Of a DNA stretch of 64,000 nucleotides, positions 1 through 9,152 are shown one piece after another. A program made the position numbers and the translations under genes. The stretch spans positions 2,604,001-2,668,000 of the forward strand of contig NZ_CP086068.1 in assembly GCF_020783335.1 (NCBI RefSeq), read 5' to 3'. Source of the stretch: Mucilaginibacter daejeonensis (GTDB lineage: Bacteria; Bacteroidota; Bacteroidia; Sphingobacteriales; Sphingobacteriaceae). The notes below the pieces were generated by a model. That model searched no databases and had not been told where the DNA came from. It saw only the letters and a program-made list of their open reading frames with translations. Every line of letters begins with the position of its first letter. Position 1 is the first letter of the stretch.

Positions 1-2217
1 GCGAAATGCCGCCTGCTTAACGTCGGTGATACTGTAATTGATACTGCTGCTCAAATTCAGGCGCGATATGTTACGGCCATTAACGAATGATAGCGGCAGT
101 TGCAGGCCGGCTTGCAGTCGCGTCTCGTTCCAATTCACCTCCACCGGGTTACGGTTCTGATCTAACCGCAGGTCGCGCCGGTCAATGGTGTACTGTACAC
201 CACCAAACAGGTATGGGAACATGGCCCCATAGATCATGGTGGCACCGATCTGCTTATAACCCTCATTGCGGTTGTAGCCGAACGATAGTTCTGACTGCAA
301 GGTGTTCAATATGTTCTGACCCATCAATGACACCAAATAATCAGGATCCTCGATGTAAGGGATCAGGCTATGGAAGTTAAAAGGATGTGTGAACTTTGGA
401 TATTTGCTGGTAGGCAAGGGCTGATCTGTGATCTTGTTCAATGCATTCACCCCCTCACCATGCTGCAAGGAAGCTACCTGCATATCAGGCAAGCCCAATG
501 GAGCTTTCACCTCACGAGGTTGTAGAGTCGCTTTAGATGCCTCATGCAAGCGGAAACCAAAGGCGCTAAAGCTTACCCAACTGATCTTATTATCGCTTAC
601 GGCAGGCTGGTAGTTACCGATGAAATTTCGTAGCGAGTCACCTTCCAACTCATACAATTTACGGTCAGCCACACTCACGGCGAAAAGCTTATCGTCAATG
701 CCAGAGGTGCCCGTAAAATAAATAGTATCCTTTTGCACCACCGGGAACGCCTTAGGCGCTATGGTAGCCGGTGTTAGCGGTTCTATATTACCAGTGGCAA
801 TATCTATCAGCGCCAACAGCATTTCCCCCGTTGGCTTACGCACAGCCGACACGATCTGCTGCTCGTTGTAGAATTTGGGATAGGTATAATATAGATGCTC
901 AGAATTAGGGACCTTGCTGATCAGTTTACCATCGGCATCGAGGATGTGCAAAGCATACTGCCCATCGGTGGGCACATCAACAGCAACGATCCGGCTGTTG
1001 TCGGCATTGAACGCTGGCGCAAAATAGCGGGTCCGGTTCGTGATCTTCTTTTGCGCGCCACTTTTTACGTCGATCACCTTCAGCTCGTTAAACTCCCTGT
1101 AACCCCAACGTGCATCGGGCCGGCGCGACGCATATACGATCTGCCCATTCCGGCAAGTGAAATAACTATCGATGGAAAAGTCGGCTAATCGTATCCTTTC
1201 CTCCTTTGTGCCTGTGCGCATCACGAAAGCCGACCGCTGCTTATATGACGATGTACGATAAATGAGTGTGCTATCGTTCACATAAACAGGGAACTCCTGA
1301 TTACCGATGAAGTGCTGATTCTTTTTGTATTTGGCTGCACCTTGCTTAAGTCCATCGTCGACCAACTGCGTTTTAAATTTTTCAAGCGCCGCGTTGCGAA
1401 AACTCGTGAAATTTCGACCGGTATTGCGCTTCACCGCACTTTGAAACGGATAGATCAACGACCGGTAACTTGCAGCATCATGCCCTACCTTTCGCCATAT
1501 ATCACTTCCATATTGATCACGGCCATAGGCGACCATCATATAGCCTAAAGGATACCAGTCGGGGGTGTAATCACGGTAAGATCCATTACGGATCTTCATC
1601 CAGCTGTAATCTTTATTGGCTGCCCACAGGCTGCGGAAGCCGTTAAAAAAATACGGCAGCCGCCCCCTGCCCTGCTCGGTGACATAAGTTTCGTTAAAAA
1701 CTGCGTCTCCTTCAAAGAACCAGTTGGGCAGCGAAAGACCGGATGCCAATTGTTGTCCGCCCTCGCCAAAAAGAATATGCAATAACCGGGTAAGGCCAAC
1801 GTCGGTACTATTGTATTGCTGTACGTGCCTGAACTCGTGTATGGCCAACTGATCGGTCACGTTGAGGCTACCTAATGAAAAGCTATTCTGCGCAGGCACC
1901 AAATAGAACTCACTCCTGAACGGCGCCAATCCCACATAACCATTGGTGGTCACCAACTGGTTCTGTAGCACTACGTTCACCTGTTTTTGCCTGAAGCCTA
2001 TGGTAGGTTTAATGGCGTTATTGATCTGCCCGATCACGTTGGCCACCCGCCTGCCAGCACTATCCATACCGCGCGGATAGATGACGCGGGCCGCAGGGGT
2101 ATTCACCTGGTCCCACTTGATAGATGGCGGGTTGCCACCGAACTGCTGAGCCTTAACGCCAAGGGTAACTAACAAGAGGCCGACAGTAAGTACGCGGGTA
2201 AAACAGTGATCGCTCAT
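1..2217 (-). CDS. Secreted gluzincin-like metallopeptidase with propeller-like region, 3' end missing (runs off left edge)
   Basis: An uninterrupted reading frame of about 739 codons starts at an ATG at 2217 on the minus strand and leaves the window at position 1, so the C-terminus is unseen. The first about 24 residues form a signal peptide ending in VKA-QQF. A zinc motif HEFRH lies near residue 135, and about 45 residues later WFFEGDAVFNE supplies a plausible third ligand, the gluzincin (HEXXH plus distant E) arrangement. Residues about 300-560 contain repeated strand-turn units of the TolB/WD40-like type, and the part nearest the window edge looks like alternating beta-barrel strands. It is transcribed divergently from the Hsp70 gene. 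I infer an exported, probably outer-membrane-anchored peptidase; the substrate is unknown. The exact family is uncertain. Confidence 0.75.
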   Translation of the reverse strand, partial: MSDHCFTRVLTVGLLLVTLGVKAQQFGGNPPSIKWDQVNTPAARVIYPRGMDSAGRRVANVIGQINNAIKPTIGFRQKQVNVVLQNQLVTTNGYVGLAPFRSEFYLVPAQNSFSLGSLNVTDQLAIHEFRHVQQYNSTDVGLTRLLHILFGEGGQQLASGLSLPNWFFEGDAVFNETYVTEQGRGRLPYFFNGFRSLWAANKDYSWMKIRNGSYRDYTPDWYPLGYMMVAYGRDQYGSDIWRKVGHDAASYRSLIYPFQSAVKRNTGRNFTSFRNAALEKFKTQLVDDGLKQGAAKYKKNQHFIGNQEFPVYVNDSTLIYRTSSYKQRSAFVMRTGTKEERIRLADFSIDSYFTCRNGQIVYASRRPDARWGYREFNELKVIDVKSGAQKKITNRTRYFAPAFNADNSRIVAVDVPTDGQYALHILDADGKLISKVPNSEHLYYTYPKFYNEQQIVSAVRKPTGEMLLALIDIATGNIEPLTPATIAPKAFPVVQKDTIYFTGTSGIDDKLFAVSVADRKLYELEGDSLRNFIGNYQPAVSDNKISWVSFSAFGFRLHEASKATLQPREVKAPLGLPDMQVASLQHGEGVNALNKITDQPLPTSKYPKFTHPFNFHSLIPYIEDPDYLVSLMGQNILNTLQSELSFGYNRNEGYKQIGATMIYGAMFPYLFGGVQYTIDRRDLRLDQNRNPVEVNWNETRLQAGLQLPLSFVNGRNISRLNLSSSINYSITDVKQAAFR

Positions 2218-2290
2218 CAGGTGTGAAAATAAGTAGAAATTATCAAAGTTCAATTCACATCCATATGACATGCCTTAGCTTAAAACTACC

Positions 2291-2298
2291 TACATTTG
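2291..2298 (+). promoter_or_regulatory. Bacteroidota -7 box (TACATTTG) for the Hsp70 gene
   Basis: TACATTTG matches the TAnnTTTG -7 consensus of the Bacteroidota housekeeping sigma factor. It sits 20 bases before the ATG at 2319 in the short divergent intergenic region. No convincing -33 element was assigned. Confidence 0.6.
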
Positions 2299-2318
2299 CC
2301 GCTTGTTAAGTAAATGTT

Positions 2319-4178
2319 ATGGCTAAAGTTTCCATCAACCTGGCAACGGGTTCGCTACAAAAGGAAGACATCATTGTCGGCATCGATCTGGGCACCACTA
2401 ATTCACTGGTAGCATTCATTGATCCTGATAAGAACCCAAAGGTGATCAATGATGCCGGCAAGGGCGTTTTGGTGCCATCAGTAGTACATTTTGATGGTGC
2501 CGGTAGCATCACAGTGGGTAACGAGGCCAAACAATACTTGGTGACCGACCCACAAAACACGATCTTTTCAGTAAAACGTTTGCTGGGCCGCTCATACAGC
2601 GATATCGAGAACTACAAAGACCTTTTCTCCTACCGTGTGATCGATGATAACACTGAGAGCCTCGTTAAGGTAAAAGTGGGCGACCGCTTTTACACCCCTA
2701 TCGAGCTGTCGGGACTTATCCTGAAAGAACTGAAGGACCGTGCAGAACATGCGCTAAAAACTCCGGTGAACCGTGCAGTGATCACCGTTCCGGCATACTT
2801 CAACGATGCACAACGTCAGGCCACCCGCGATGCTGGTAAATTAGCAGGATTGGATGTATTACGTATAGTGAACGAGCCAACCGCGGCAAGCCTGGCCTAT
2901 GGCATCGGTTTAGACCCTGAAGAGACCAAGACCATTGCCGTATATGACCTTGGTGGCGGCACTTTCGACGTTTCAATACTGCAAATACAGAACGGCATAT
3001 TTGAAGTTTTGTCCACCAATGGCGATACCTTTTTAGGCGGCGATGACCTTGACCGCGCCATATTCGAGTATTGGATCGAAAAGAACCAATTAGATAAAGT
3101 GGCGCTTGCAAACGACCGCGAGCTGACCCAACAACTACGCCTGAAAGCTGAAGAGGCTAAAAAAGCGTTCGCTCATCAAAGCCTGTTCAACGAAAAAATA
3201 GGCGAGATCTGGTGCACCCTTAATCGCGATACCTTTGAGGAACTGATCTTGCCAAAGGTTGAGCAGACGATCAACGCTTGCAGGAACGCCCTGGCCGATG
3301 CCAAGCTGTCCGTTGGCGATATCGATGAAGTGATCATGGTAGGCGGTTCTACCCGTACTGATCTGGTGAAACGCAAAGTGGCTGAGTTCTTCGGTCGCCC
3401 TGTGCATGATGACCTTAATCCTGACGAAGTGGTAGCTCTAGGTGCTGCCATACAGGCCGATATATTAGCGGGTAACCGTAAGGACATACTGTTGCTTGAT
3501 GTTACTCCGCTCTCATTAGGCATCGAGACCATGGGTGGTTTGATGGATGTGATCATTCCGCGTAACTCCAAAGTACCCACCAAGGCCGGCCGCCAGTATA
3601 CCACCTCGGTGGATGGACAGGTGAACATGAAGATATCGGTTTACCAAGGCGAACGCGACCTGGTAAAAGAGAACCGCAAGCTGGCCGAATTCGACCTAAA
3701 AGGTATCCCGGCTATGCCAGCAGGTTTCCCGAAAGTTGATATCAACTTCTTACTTAATGCTGATGGCATATTGAAAGTACAAGCCATTGAGCTTAGGTCG
3801 GGCACCAAGCAGGAGGTTGATGTGAAGCCGGCTTACGGTATAACTGACGAGCAGGTAGAACAAATGCTGATGGATAGCATCACTCACGCTAAAGACGACG
3901 TGAGCCAGCGCATGGTGATCGAGGCTCGCACCGAAGGTGAGCAAATGGTGTATACAGCTGAACGCTTCATCCAAAAACATGGCGAATTGCTTACTGTAGC
4001 CGAAGTTGCCGAGACCCATACTTACATTCAGGCCTTGAAAGAGGTACTGACCAGCGGCGATAAAGACCTTATCCTGAAAAAGGTAGACGAGCTGAACAAC
4101 CTGACACGCCCCTACGCTGAACGTGTGATGGACCAGGCCATCAGCACCGCCATGAAAGGCAAAAGCATTGACGAGTAA
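2319..4178 (+). CDS. hscA: Hsp70-family chaperone, HscA-like (Fe-S assembly type)
   Basis: This 619-residue protein carries all Hsp70 landmarks: the phosphate-1 loop [15 protein letters not shown] near residue 20, [17 protein letters not shown], the phosphate-2 motif [15 protein letters not shown], and the adenosine motif [11 protein letters not shown] substrate-binding beta domain (about residues 390-510) and a shortened helical lid follow. The length is close to HscA (about 616) and shorter than DnaK (about 635-640), and the acidic disordered DnaK tail is missing. The N-terminal extension before the ATPase domain is also typical of the Bacteroidota HscA-like group. The family folds or hands over clients using ATP; a role in iron-sulfur cluster transfer is inferred, since no isc/suf gene lies in the window. 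A plain second DnaK remains possible. Confidence 0.85.
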   Translation: MAKVSINLATGSLQKEDIIVGIDLGTTNSLVAFIDPDKNPKVINDAGKGVLVPSVVHFDGAGSITVGNEAKQYLVTDPQNTIFSVKRLLGRSYSDIENYKDLFSYRVIDDNTESLVKVKVGDRFYTPIELSGLILKELKDRAEHALKTPVNRAVITVPAYFNDAQRQATRDAGKLAGLDVLRIVNEPTAASLAYGIGLDPEETKTIAVYDLGGGTFDVSILQIQNGIFEVLSTNGDTFLGGDDLDRAIFEYWIEKNQLDKVALANDRELTQQLRLKAEEAKKAFAHQSLFNEKIGEIWCTLNRDTFEELILPKVEQTINACRNALADAKLSVGDIDEVIMVGGSTRTDLVKRKVAEFFGRPVHDDLNPDEVVALGAAIQADILAGNRKDILLLDVTPLSLGIETMGGLMDVIIPRNSKVPTKAGRQYTTSVDGQVNMKISVYQGERDLVKENRKLAEFDLKGIPAMPAGFPKVDINFLLNADGILKVQAIELRSGTKQEVDVKPAYGITDEQVEQMLMDSITHAKDDVSQRMVIEARTEGEQMVYTAERFIQKHGELLTVAEVAETHTYIQALKEVLTSGDKDLILKKVDELNNLTRPYAERVMDQAISTAMKGKSIDE

Positions 4179-4700
4179 TACTGAGACGCCAGGTAACGAA
4201 AGACCACCGCGTTTGCTTGTTAGTCAATGTGGATATGGCGGCTTGGAAAAGGACCCGTTGATACAAAAATTGCTTGATGCGCATATCCAGCTAAATCAAC
4301 ACGCCGTAACACTGCTCACCACCCACTTGACCGCCTCTATTGATACAGCATTTGCGGATGTTTTGTAGCGTCACTAAAGGACCTGGGTTTCGCTCATGGT
4401 GCTACGCTATCACAAGTGAGCGAACGGATACTTGATATGGGATACCGCCCATGCACACTGGAGTTAGCCATATACATCAGACTAATGTATACAGTACAGC
4501 CCGCTGTGAACGACACCATCAACATATCGGCTGCTCCGGCGGGTTCGCTTACAGTCTTATCTTATCCGCTCCATGCTGACGATGAACACCCTAAAGGCTT
4601 CTACCTCCGAAATATAGATGGCCAGCTTTGGCTGCGCGGCTATCGCTGCTCTGATGATCATTTATGGTCGCCAGATGATATGTTCTTGTTCAGAAGCTGA
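4168..4700 (+). pseudogene. Unrecognised gene, apparently frameshifted at a TTTT run
   Basis: Two adjacent frames look like halves of one protein. The first runs from a TTG at 4168, overlapping the Hsp70 stop, to a TAG at 4366. The second, in the -1 frame, continues from about 4365 to 4700. Adding one T to the TTTT run at 4361-4364 would join them into a 177-residue protein, reading through DVFVASLKDLGF across the junction. The joined product has an N-terminal helical part and a C-terminal part rich in Tyr, Leu and Asp ending in MFLFRS. I do not recognise the family. There is no ATG in the first half, so the 5' end may also be damaged, or the gene may be translated from TTG through coupling to hscA. 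A sequencing error at the homopolymer would give the same picture. Confidence 0.5.
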
Positions 4701-4716
4701 TCAAGATCGAACAAGC

Positions 4717-5493
4717 TTATTTATCAGCTATCTCGATCCAAACCGGACCGTGATCACTGGTCTTCTCCCAGCCACGCACTTGCCTATCCACCCCACCCGC
4801 TTTCAAACGGCCGGCCGCCTTTGGTCCCAGCAAAAAATGATCGATACGTAAACCTGCGTTGCGGCCGTAAGCGTTCCTGAAATAATCCCAAAACGTATAG
4901 ATAACCTCGTCTGGATAGAGTTTACGTATCGCATCCACCCAACCCTGATCTAATAGCTTTTGAAAAGCTGCCCTCGTCTCTGGTCTGAACAATGCATCGT
5001 CTACCCATCGTTCAGGCTTGTAAACGTCCAGTTCGGTAGGCATCACATTAAAATCGCCTGTGATCACCACAGGCATATCCAGCTCGATCAGCCGTGCCGC
5101 ATGAGCGATCAACCTGTCGAACCACTTCAACTTGTAATCGAACTTGGGTCCGGGTGCCGGGTTTCCGTTTGGCAGGTAAAGCCCGCAGATCAATACGCCG
5201 TTCACCACGCCTTCAATGTACCGGCTATGCAGGTCCTCCTCATCGCCAGGCAGGTCTCGCCTTACCTCCTCTATCTTGGCACCGCGTGTAAGTATAGCCA
5301 CTCCATTCCAGCTCTTTTGGCCGTGCCATATGGCGTTGTAACCGGCCTCCTGTATGGCGGCTAATGGAAACTTGTCTTGCGGCGCTTTGAGTTCCTGCAG
5401 GCAGGCTACATCGGGTTGGGTCTCCTGCAGCCAACGCAGTAATACCGGTAAGCGTCCGTTAACGCCGTTCACATTATAAGTTGCGATCTTCAT
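4717..5493 (-). CDS. xthA: Exodeoxyribonuclease III (AP endonuclease)
   Basis: This 258-residue protein belongs to the exonuclease-endonuclease-phosphatase superfamily. Visible motifs are MKIATYNVNGVNGR at the N-terminus (metal-site Asn), CLQELKAP with the catalytic metal-binding Glu, GDFNVMPTELD with the Asp/Asn pair, RIDHFLL, and the C-terminal SDHGPVWIEI carrying the catalytic His. The enzyme cleaves abasic sites and degrades 3' ends in base-excision repair. The length fits the family. The gene is convergent with the disrupted gene at 4168-4700, with only 16 bases between them, and monocistronic as far as can be seen. Confidence 0.95.
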   Translation of the reverse strand: MKIATYNVNGVNGRLPVLLRWLQETQPDVACLQELKAPQDKFPLAAIQEAGYNAIWHGQKSWNGVAILTRGAKIEEVRRDLPGDEEDLHSRYIEGVVNGVLICGLYLPNGNPAPGPKFDYKLKWFDRLIAHAARLIELDMPVVITGDFNVMPTELDVYKPERWVDDALFRPETRAAFQKLLDQGWVDAIRKLYPDEVIYTFWDYFRNAYGRNAGLRIDHFLLGPKAAGRLKAGGVDRQVRGWEKTSDHGPVWIEIADK

Positions 5494-5617
5494 ATCTGTT
5501 GTTAAGCAGTTGGTCTATATCATACATTCACTCTAATAAAGAGTTTAAAATACTAAACAAAATACCTACTATGTTGCTTTTTAGGTGTAGTTTACCAAGG
5601 TTTTAAATCAATATCTT

Positions 5618-6367
5618 ATGAAGTTCTTATATCGTTTTTTGTTTATGAGCGGTATGGTAGCCTTTGCCTCTATCACCGTGAAAGCCCAAAGTAGCTGGGC
5701 TAACCGTAACTTTGCGGGAGCTGCACAGATCCAGGTAGGTTACCGCAATACCGACCTGGGCGAATTGAACACTATCCTGAATCGTAACAACATCCCTTCT
5801 TTAAAAGGTAACGACATTTGGTTAGGCCTATCAATGAGCCACATTAAAAACAACTGGGTATTTGAAGATGGTATTGCCATTACGCCTACCTCAAGCGCTG
5901 AAGGTAATAACCGCGTTAAGGCCCGTGTTGGCCAGGCCCAATTGTTCCTCCGTGCAGGTTACAACGTGTTAAAGAATGAGAATATGCGTTTCTATCCATT
6001 TGCCGGCGTGAACTTAACAGGTTCGATGCTGCGCTTACAGGACAAGAACCGCCAAGACCTGACCAGCGATTTTTCACAGACCATCCTGAACAGCACCGCA
6101 AGCAAAACGCTTTACCAGGGCAACTTCGGTATCGATCTGGGCGCTGGCTATGACTACCTGATCAAGATCAAATCAAAGACCACCGACTGCTTTACCGTTG
6201 ATCGCTACATCCCGATCGGTCTGCGTGCAGGTTACTACATCAATGCGGCCCGCAGCGATTGGAAAGTTGACGACCACGAGTTGAATAACAGTCCGAAGAT
6301 CACCAAAGGAAGTGCCTTTGTAACATTAGTAGTAGGCTTGGGCTACAACATCAAGAAAACACAATGA
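5618..6367 (+). CDS. Outer-membrane beta-barrel protein, function unknown
   Basis: A 249-residue protein with a clear signal peptide (cleavage after VKA, about residue 23) followed by alternating amphipathic strands: AQIQVGYRN, WLGLSMSH, AQLFLRAGYN, FYPFAGVNL, GIDLGAGYDYL and FVTLVVGLGYNI. It ends in a short hydrophobic strand typical of outer-membrane barrels. I infer an eight-strand-class barrel of the small Bacteroidota porin/adhesin-like type. No enzymatic motif is seen. The gene stands alone between xthA (opposite strand) and the phosphoesterase gene, which has its own promoter. The family name cannot be given from sequence alone. Confidence 0.75.
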   Translation: MKFLYRFLFMSGMVAFASITVKAQSSWANRNFAGAAQIQVGYRNTDLGELNTILNRNNIPSLKGNDIWLGLSMSHIKNNWVFEDGIAITPTSSAEGNNRVKARVGQAQLFLRAGYNVLKNENMRFYPFAGVNLTGSMLRLQDKNRQDLTSDFSQTILNSTASKTLYQGNFGIDLGAGYDYLIKIKSKTTDCFTVDRYIPIGLRAGYYINAARSDWKVDDHELNNSPKITKGSAFVTLVVGLGYNIKKTQ

Positions 6368-6394
6368 TCTTATAAAGCTTGATCGCTGTATCGA

Positions 6395-6402
6395 TATATT
6401 TG
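6395..6402 (+). promoter_or_regulatory. -7 box (TATATTTG) for the phosphoesterase/propeller gene
   Basis: TATATTTG fits TAnnTTTG and lies 16 bases before the ATG at 6419, giving a very short leader that would start just ahead of the palindrome at 6445-6478. Confidence 0.55.
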
Positions 6403-6418
6403 TAGCATACCGCTACGT

Positions 6419-8269
6419 ATGAGATACAAGATCGCTATATTATTGAACGCCGCAATGCTGATCAGCATTGCGGCGTTCTCGCAATCGTTCAAATTTGCTT
6501 TTGTTACCGATACGCATATCGGTAACCCCACCGCACCTGACGACCTTCGCCGAACGGTCAAAGATATCAACGCCAACAAAGATCTCAAATTTGTGGTGAT
6601 CACGGGCGATATCACCGAATTCGGTTCTGACAATGAGCTCAAGCTTGCTAAACAGGTATTGGATAGCTTGGACGTCAAGTACTACATCATTCCAGGCAAT
6701 CATGATTCTAACTGGTCTGAAAGTGGCAGCAATACCTTTAAGCGTGTTTTTGGTGCCGAGACGTTCGCTTTTGACCACAATGGCTATCGTTTTTGCGCCA
6801 CCAGCTCAGGCCCTAACATGCGTATGGGGCCCGGCCAGATTCCGCGTGAGAACGTGGTTTGGCTTGATTCGGTGGTAAAGGCAACTCCGCAAAAATTGCC
6901 ACTGATCTTCCTGAACCACTACCCTCAGGACTCAGCTTTGAATAACTGGTATAACATCATTGACCGCCTCAAGACCCGCAATATCCAACTCATTCTTTGC
7001 GGCCATGGGCATGCTAACCACAAGCTTAATTTTGAAGGTATACCTGCCATCATGGGCCGCTCAAACCTCCGTGCAAAAGATAGTATCGGCGGTTATAACA
7101 TCGTTACCATCGCCGATGGCAAAGCTTCGTTTGAAGAGCGCACTCCTGTGATCGGCAAGAACCGTCCATGGGCAGAGGTGACGCTTGCTGACCACCACTT
7201 TGACCAAATGCCCGGCAATTATCCACGGCCGTCCTATGCACGCAACAACCAATTGACGGCGGTAAAACCGGTTTGGACCTACCAGGACCAAAGTGACATT
7301 GGTTCGGGCATGGCACTTTTTACAGGCAAAGTGATCTTAACAGATACTAAAGGACTTATCTACGCGCTCGACCGAAATACCGGCAAACGTGCATGGAGCT
7401 ACGCCACCGGCGGTAAGTTATATTCTACTCCGGCGGTAAAAGGTCGTTATGTCGTGGCAGGATCAAGTGATGATCATATCTATTGCGTTGATGCTAATAC
7501 CGGCAAGCTGATCTGGCGCGCAGCGACCGATAAGGCTGTAGTGGCATCGCCGGTTATAGCTGTTAACAAGGTGCTGATCGGTAGTTCTGATGGTAAATTT
7601 AGAGCACTGGATCTGACCACCGGCAAACCGGTATGGACGTTTGATCAGGTCATCGGCTTTGTGGTGACCAAGCCGCTACTTTATCAAGGCAACGTTTACT
7701 TCGGTTGCTGGAACAACGACTTTTATTGCCTCAACGTCAACACTGGCGCACTGGTATGGAAATGGAACAATGGTGCTACAAGCCGTATGTTATCGCCTGC
7801 GGCATGTTACCCGGTAGCAGCCTATGGCCGTGTATTTATTGTGGCTCCTGACCAGTACATGACCGCCTTTGATGCCAGTAACGGCAAGGTCATCTGGCGA
7901 AAAAAGACGCCAAAATATCGCGTGCGCGAATCGATCGGCTTATCGGGCGACAGCGCTTTCGTTTACGCAAAGACCATGGATGGCCAGGTGATCGGTGTAT
8001 CTACCCGTGCCGACAGCATGCAGGTGGATTGGCAAGCCAAACTTCAGTTGCCCTACGAGTTGGCACCATCAGCGTTGATCGAGGATAACGGCATCGTTTA
8101 TGTACCTACTCACTCAGGCATCGTGTACGCGGTTGAACGCAAAAGTGGCAACACGCTGTGGAGCTACAAAGTGTCTAATTCACTGGTGAACCCGGTAACG
8201 GCCAATGGAAAAGATGTTTTTGTGAGCACGATGGATGGCAAGGTGGTGCGTTTGAGCTACAAGAAGTGA
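6419..8269 (+). CDS. Exported calcineurin-like phosphoesterase fused to PQQ-type beta-propeller
   Basis: This 616-residue protein starts with a signal peptide (cleavage near AAFSQ, residue 22). Residues about 25-260 carry the five metallophosphoesterase blocks: FVTDTHIG, ITGDITEFG, IPGNHDSNW, LNHYPQDS and CGHGHANH, so the dinuclear metal site appears complete. Residues about 285-616 consist of at least six repeats of the form ALD.nTGK..W, as in PQQ-dependent dehydrogenase and BamB-type propellers. The enzyme should act in the periplasm or at the cell surface; the substrate is unknown. The propeller could bind a cofactor, protein or glycan. A 34-base perfect palindrome lies within the signal-peptide codons. 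Next downstream is kdsA, with its own promoter. Confidence 0.85.
   Translation: MRYKIAILLNAAMLISIAAFSQSFKFAFVTDTHIGNPTAPDDLRRTVKDINANKDLKFVVITGDITEFGSDNELKLAKQVLDSLDVKYYIIPGNHDSNWSESGSNTFKRVFGAETFAFDHNGYRFCATSSGPNMRMGPGQIPRENVVWLDSVVKATPQKLPLIFLNHYPQDSALNNWYNIIDRLKTRNIQLILCGHGHANHKLNFEGIPAIMGRSNLRAKDSIGGYNIVTIADGKASFEERTPVIGKNRPWAEVTLADHHFDQMPGNYPRPSYARNNQLTAVKPVWTYQDQSDIGSGMALFTGKVILTDTKGLIYALDRNTGKRAWSYATGGKLYSTPAVKGRYVVAGSSDDHIYCVDANTGKLIWRAATDKAVVASPVIAVNKVLIGSSDGKFRALDLTTGKPVWTFDQVIGFVVTKPLLYQGNVYFGCWNNDFYCLNVNTGALVWKWNNGATSRMLSPAACYPVAAYGRVFIVAPDQYMTAFDASNGKVIWRKKTPKYRVRESIGLSGDSAFVYAKTMDGQVIGVSTRADSMQVDWQAKLQLPYELAPSALIEDNGIVYVPTHSGIVYAVERKSGNTLWSYKVSNSLVNPVTANGKDVFVSTMDGKVVRLSYKK
6445..6478. 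repeat. Perfect 34-base palindrome inside a signal-peptide coding segment
   Basis: The 17-base arm starting GAACGCCGCAATGC is followed without spacer by its exact reverse complement. It encodes the hydrophobic core (NAAMLISIAAF) of the signal peptide of the gene at 6419, and both strands encode the same peptide. In mRNA it would form a very stable hairpin starting 26 bases after the start codon. Confidence 0.9.
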
Positions 8270-8313
8270 CCGAACGCTGATGGGTGTCTTTAGAACACTT
8301 AGGTAAATTTTGA

Positions 8314-8321
8314 TACCTTTG
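8314..8321 (+). promoter_or_regulatory. -7 box (TACCTTTG) for kdsA
   Basis: TACCTTTG fits TAnnTTTG and lies 23 bases before the kdsA ATG at 8345, in a 75-base intergenic region. Confidence 0.6.
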
Positions 8322-8344
8322 CATCGCTGATCAATAACCGACCA

Positions 8345-9130
8345 ATGACCCTTTTTGAGCAAATAAAACAACGTCCATTTTTTATCTTAGGTCCGTGCGT
8401 AATGGAGAGCCAAGACCTCCTTTATACGGTGGCCGAGCAGGTGGCACGTGTACGGCAAAAGTATAACGTACCGGTAGTGTTCAAGTCCTCTTTTGATAAG
8501 GCCAACCGTACGTCGGCCAGTTCATCACGCGGACCGGGTTTGGAAAAGGGTTTAGAGATGATGCAAAAGGTAAAAGAACGCTTTGACCTGCCGCTCACTA
8601 CAGATATACACGAAAGCTACCAGGCTGCTATTGCTGCGGAGGTAGTAGATATATTACAGATACCTGCCTTTTTGTGCCGGCAAACCGACCTGTTGGTGGC
8701 CGCAGCTGAAACAGGGAAGATCGTGAATGTGAAAAAGGCACAGTTCCTATCGGGGCAGGACATGTATTACCCTGCTCAAAAAGTAGTGGAAGCTGGTAAT
8801 GACCAGGTGATCCTCACCGAACGCGGTAACATGTACGGCTACAACAACCTTGCTGTTGACTTCCGGAATATCTATGACATGAAGAAATTCGGTTTTCCGG
8901 TTTGTATGGATTGCACGCACTCGGTACAACGCCCGGGTGGCGCCGGTGGCAAGACCGGTGGCGACCGCACCTTTGTGCCGATGATGGCCCTTGCGGCTAA
9001 AGCATTTGGAGCCGACGGCTATTTTATGGAAATACACCCTGACCCTGATAACGCGCTGAGCGACGGACCAAATATGGTTCGTTTGCATGAGCTTGATCAG
9101 GTAATGGAACCTTTGCTTGACCTACGTTGA
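8345..9130 (+). CDS. kdsA: 3-deoxy-8-phosphooctulonate synthase (Kdo-8-P synthase), metal-dependent type
   Basis: This 261-residue protein condenses phosphoenolpyruvate with arabinose-5-phosphate to give Kdo-8-phosphate for the lipopolysaccharide inner core. Motifs include ILGPCVMES at the N-terminus, FKSSFDKANRTS for substrate binding, LTTDIHES, QIPAFLCRQTDLL, and DCTHSVQRPGGAGG near residue 200. The Cys in GPCVMES, in place of the Asn found in the E. coli enzyme (GGMNVLES), indicates the metal-dependent class. The next gene, kdsD, makes the arabinose-5-phosphate substrate. The two ORFs are 22 bases apart with the start chosen for kdsD. Confidence 0.97.
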   Translation: MTLFEQIKQRPFFILGPCVMESQDLLYTVAEQVARVRQKYNVPVVFKSSFDKANRTSASSSRGPGLEKGLEMMQKVKERFDLPLTTDIHESYQAAIAAEVVDILQIPAFLCRQTDLLVAAAETGKIVNVKKAQFLSGQDMYYPAQKVVEAGNDQVILTERGNMYGYNNLAVDFRNIYDMKKFGFPVCMDCTHSVQRPGGAGGKTGGDRTFVPMMALAAKAFGADGYFMEIHPDPDNALSDGPNMVRLHELDQVMEPLLDLR

Positions 9131-9152
9131 TCATTTAAGCGCCGCCACTCCT

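Noticed and set aside
895..1188. Plus-strand open frame opposite the left-edge metallopeptidase
   Set aside because: It is antisense to a long, well-supported frame on the minus strand and has no ribosome site or recognisable motif.
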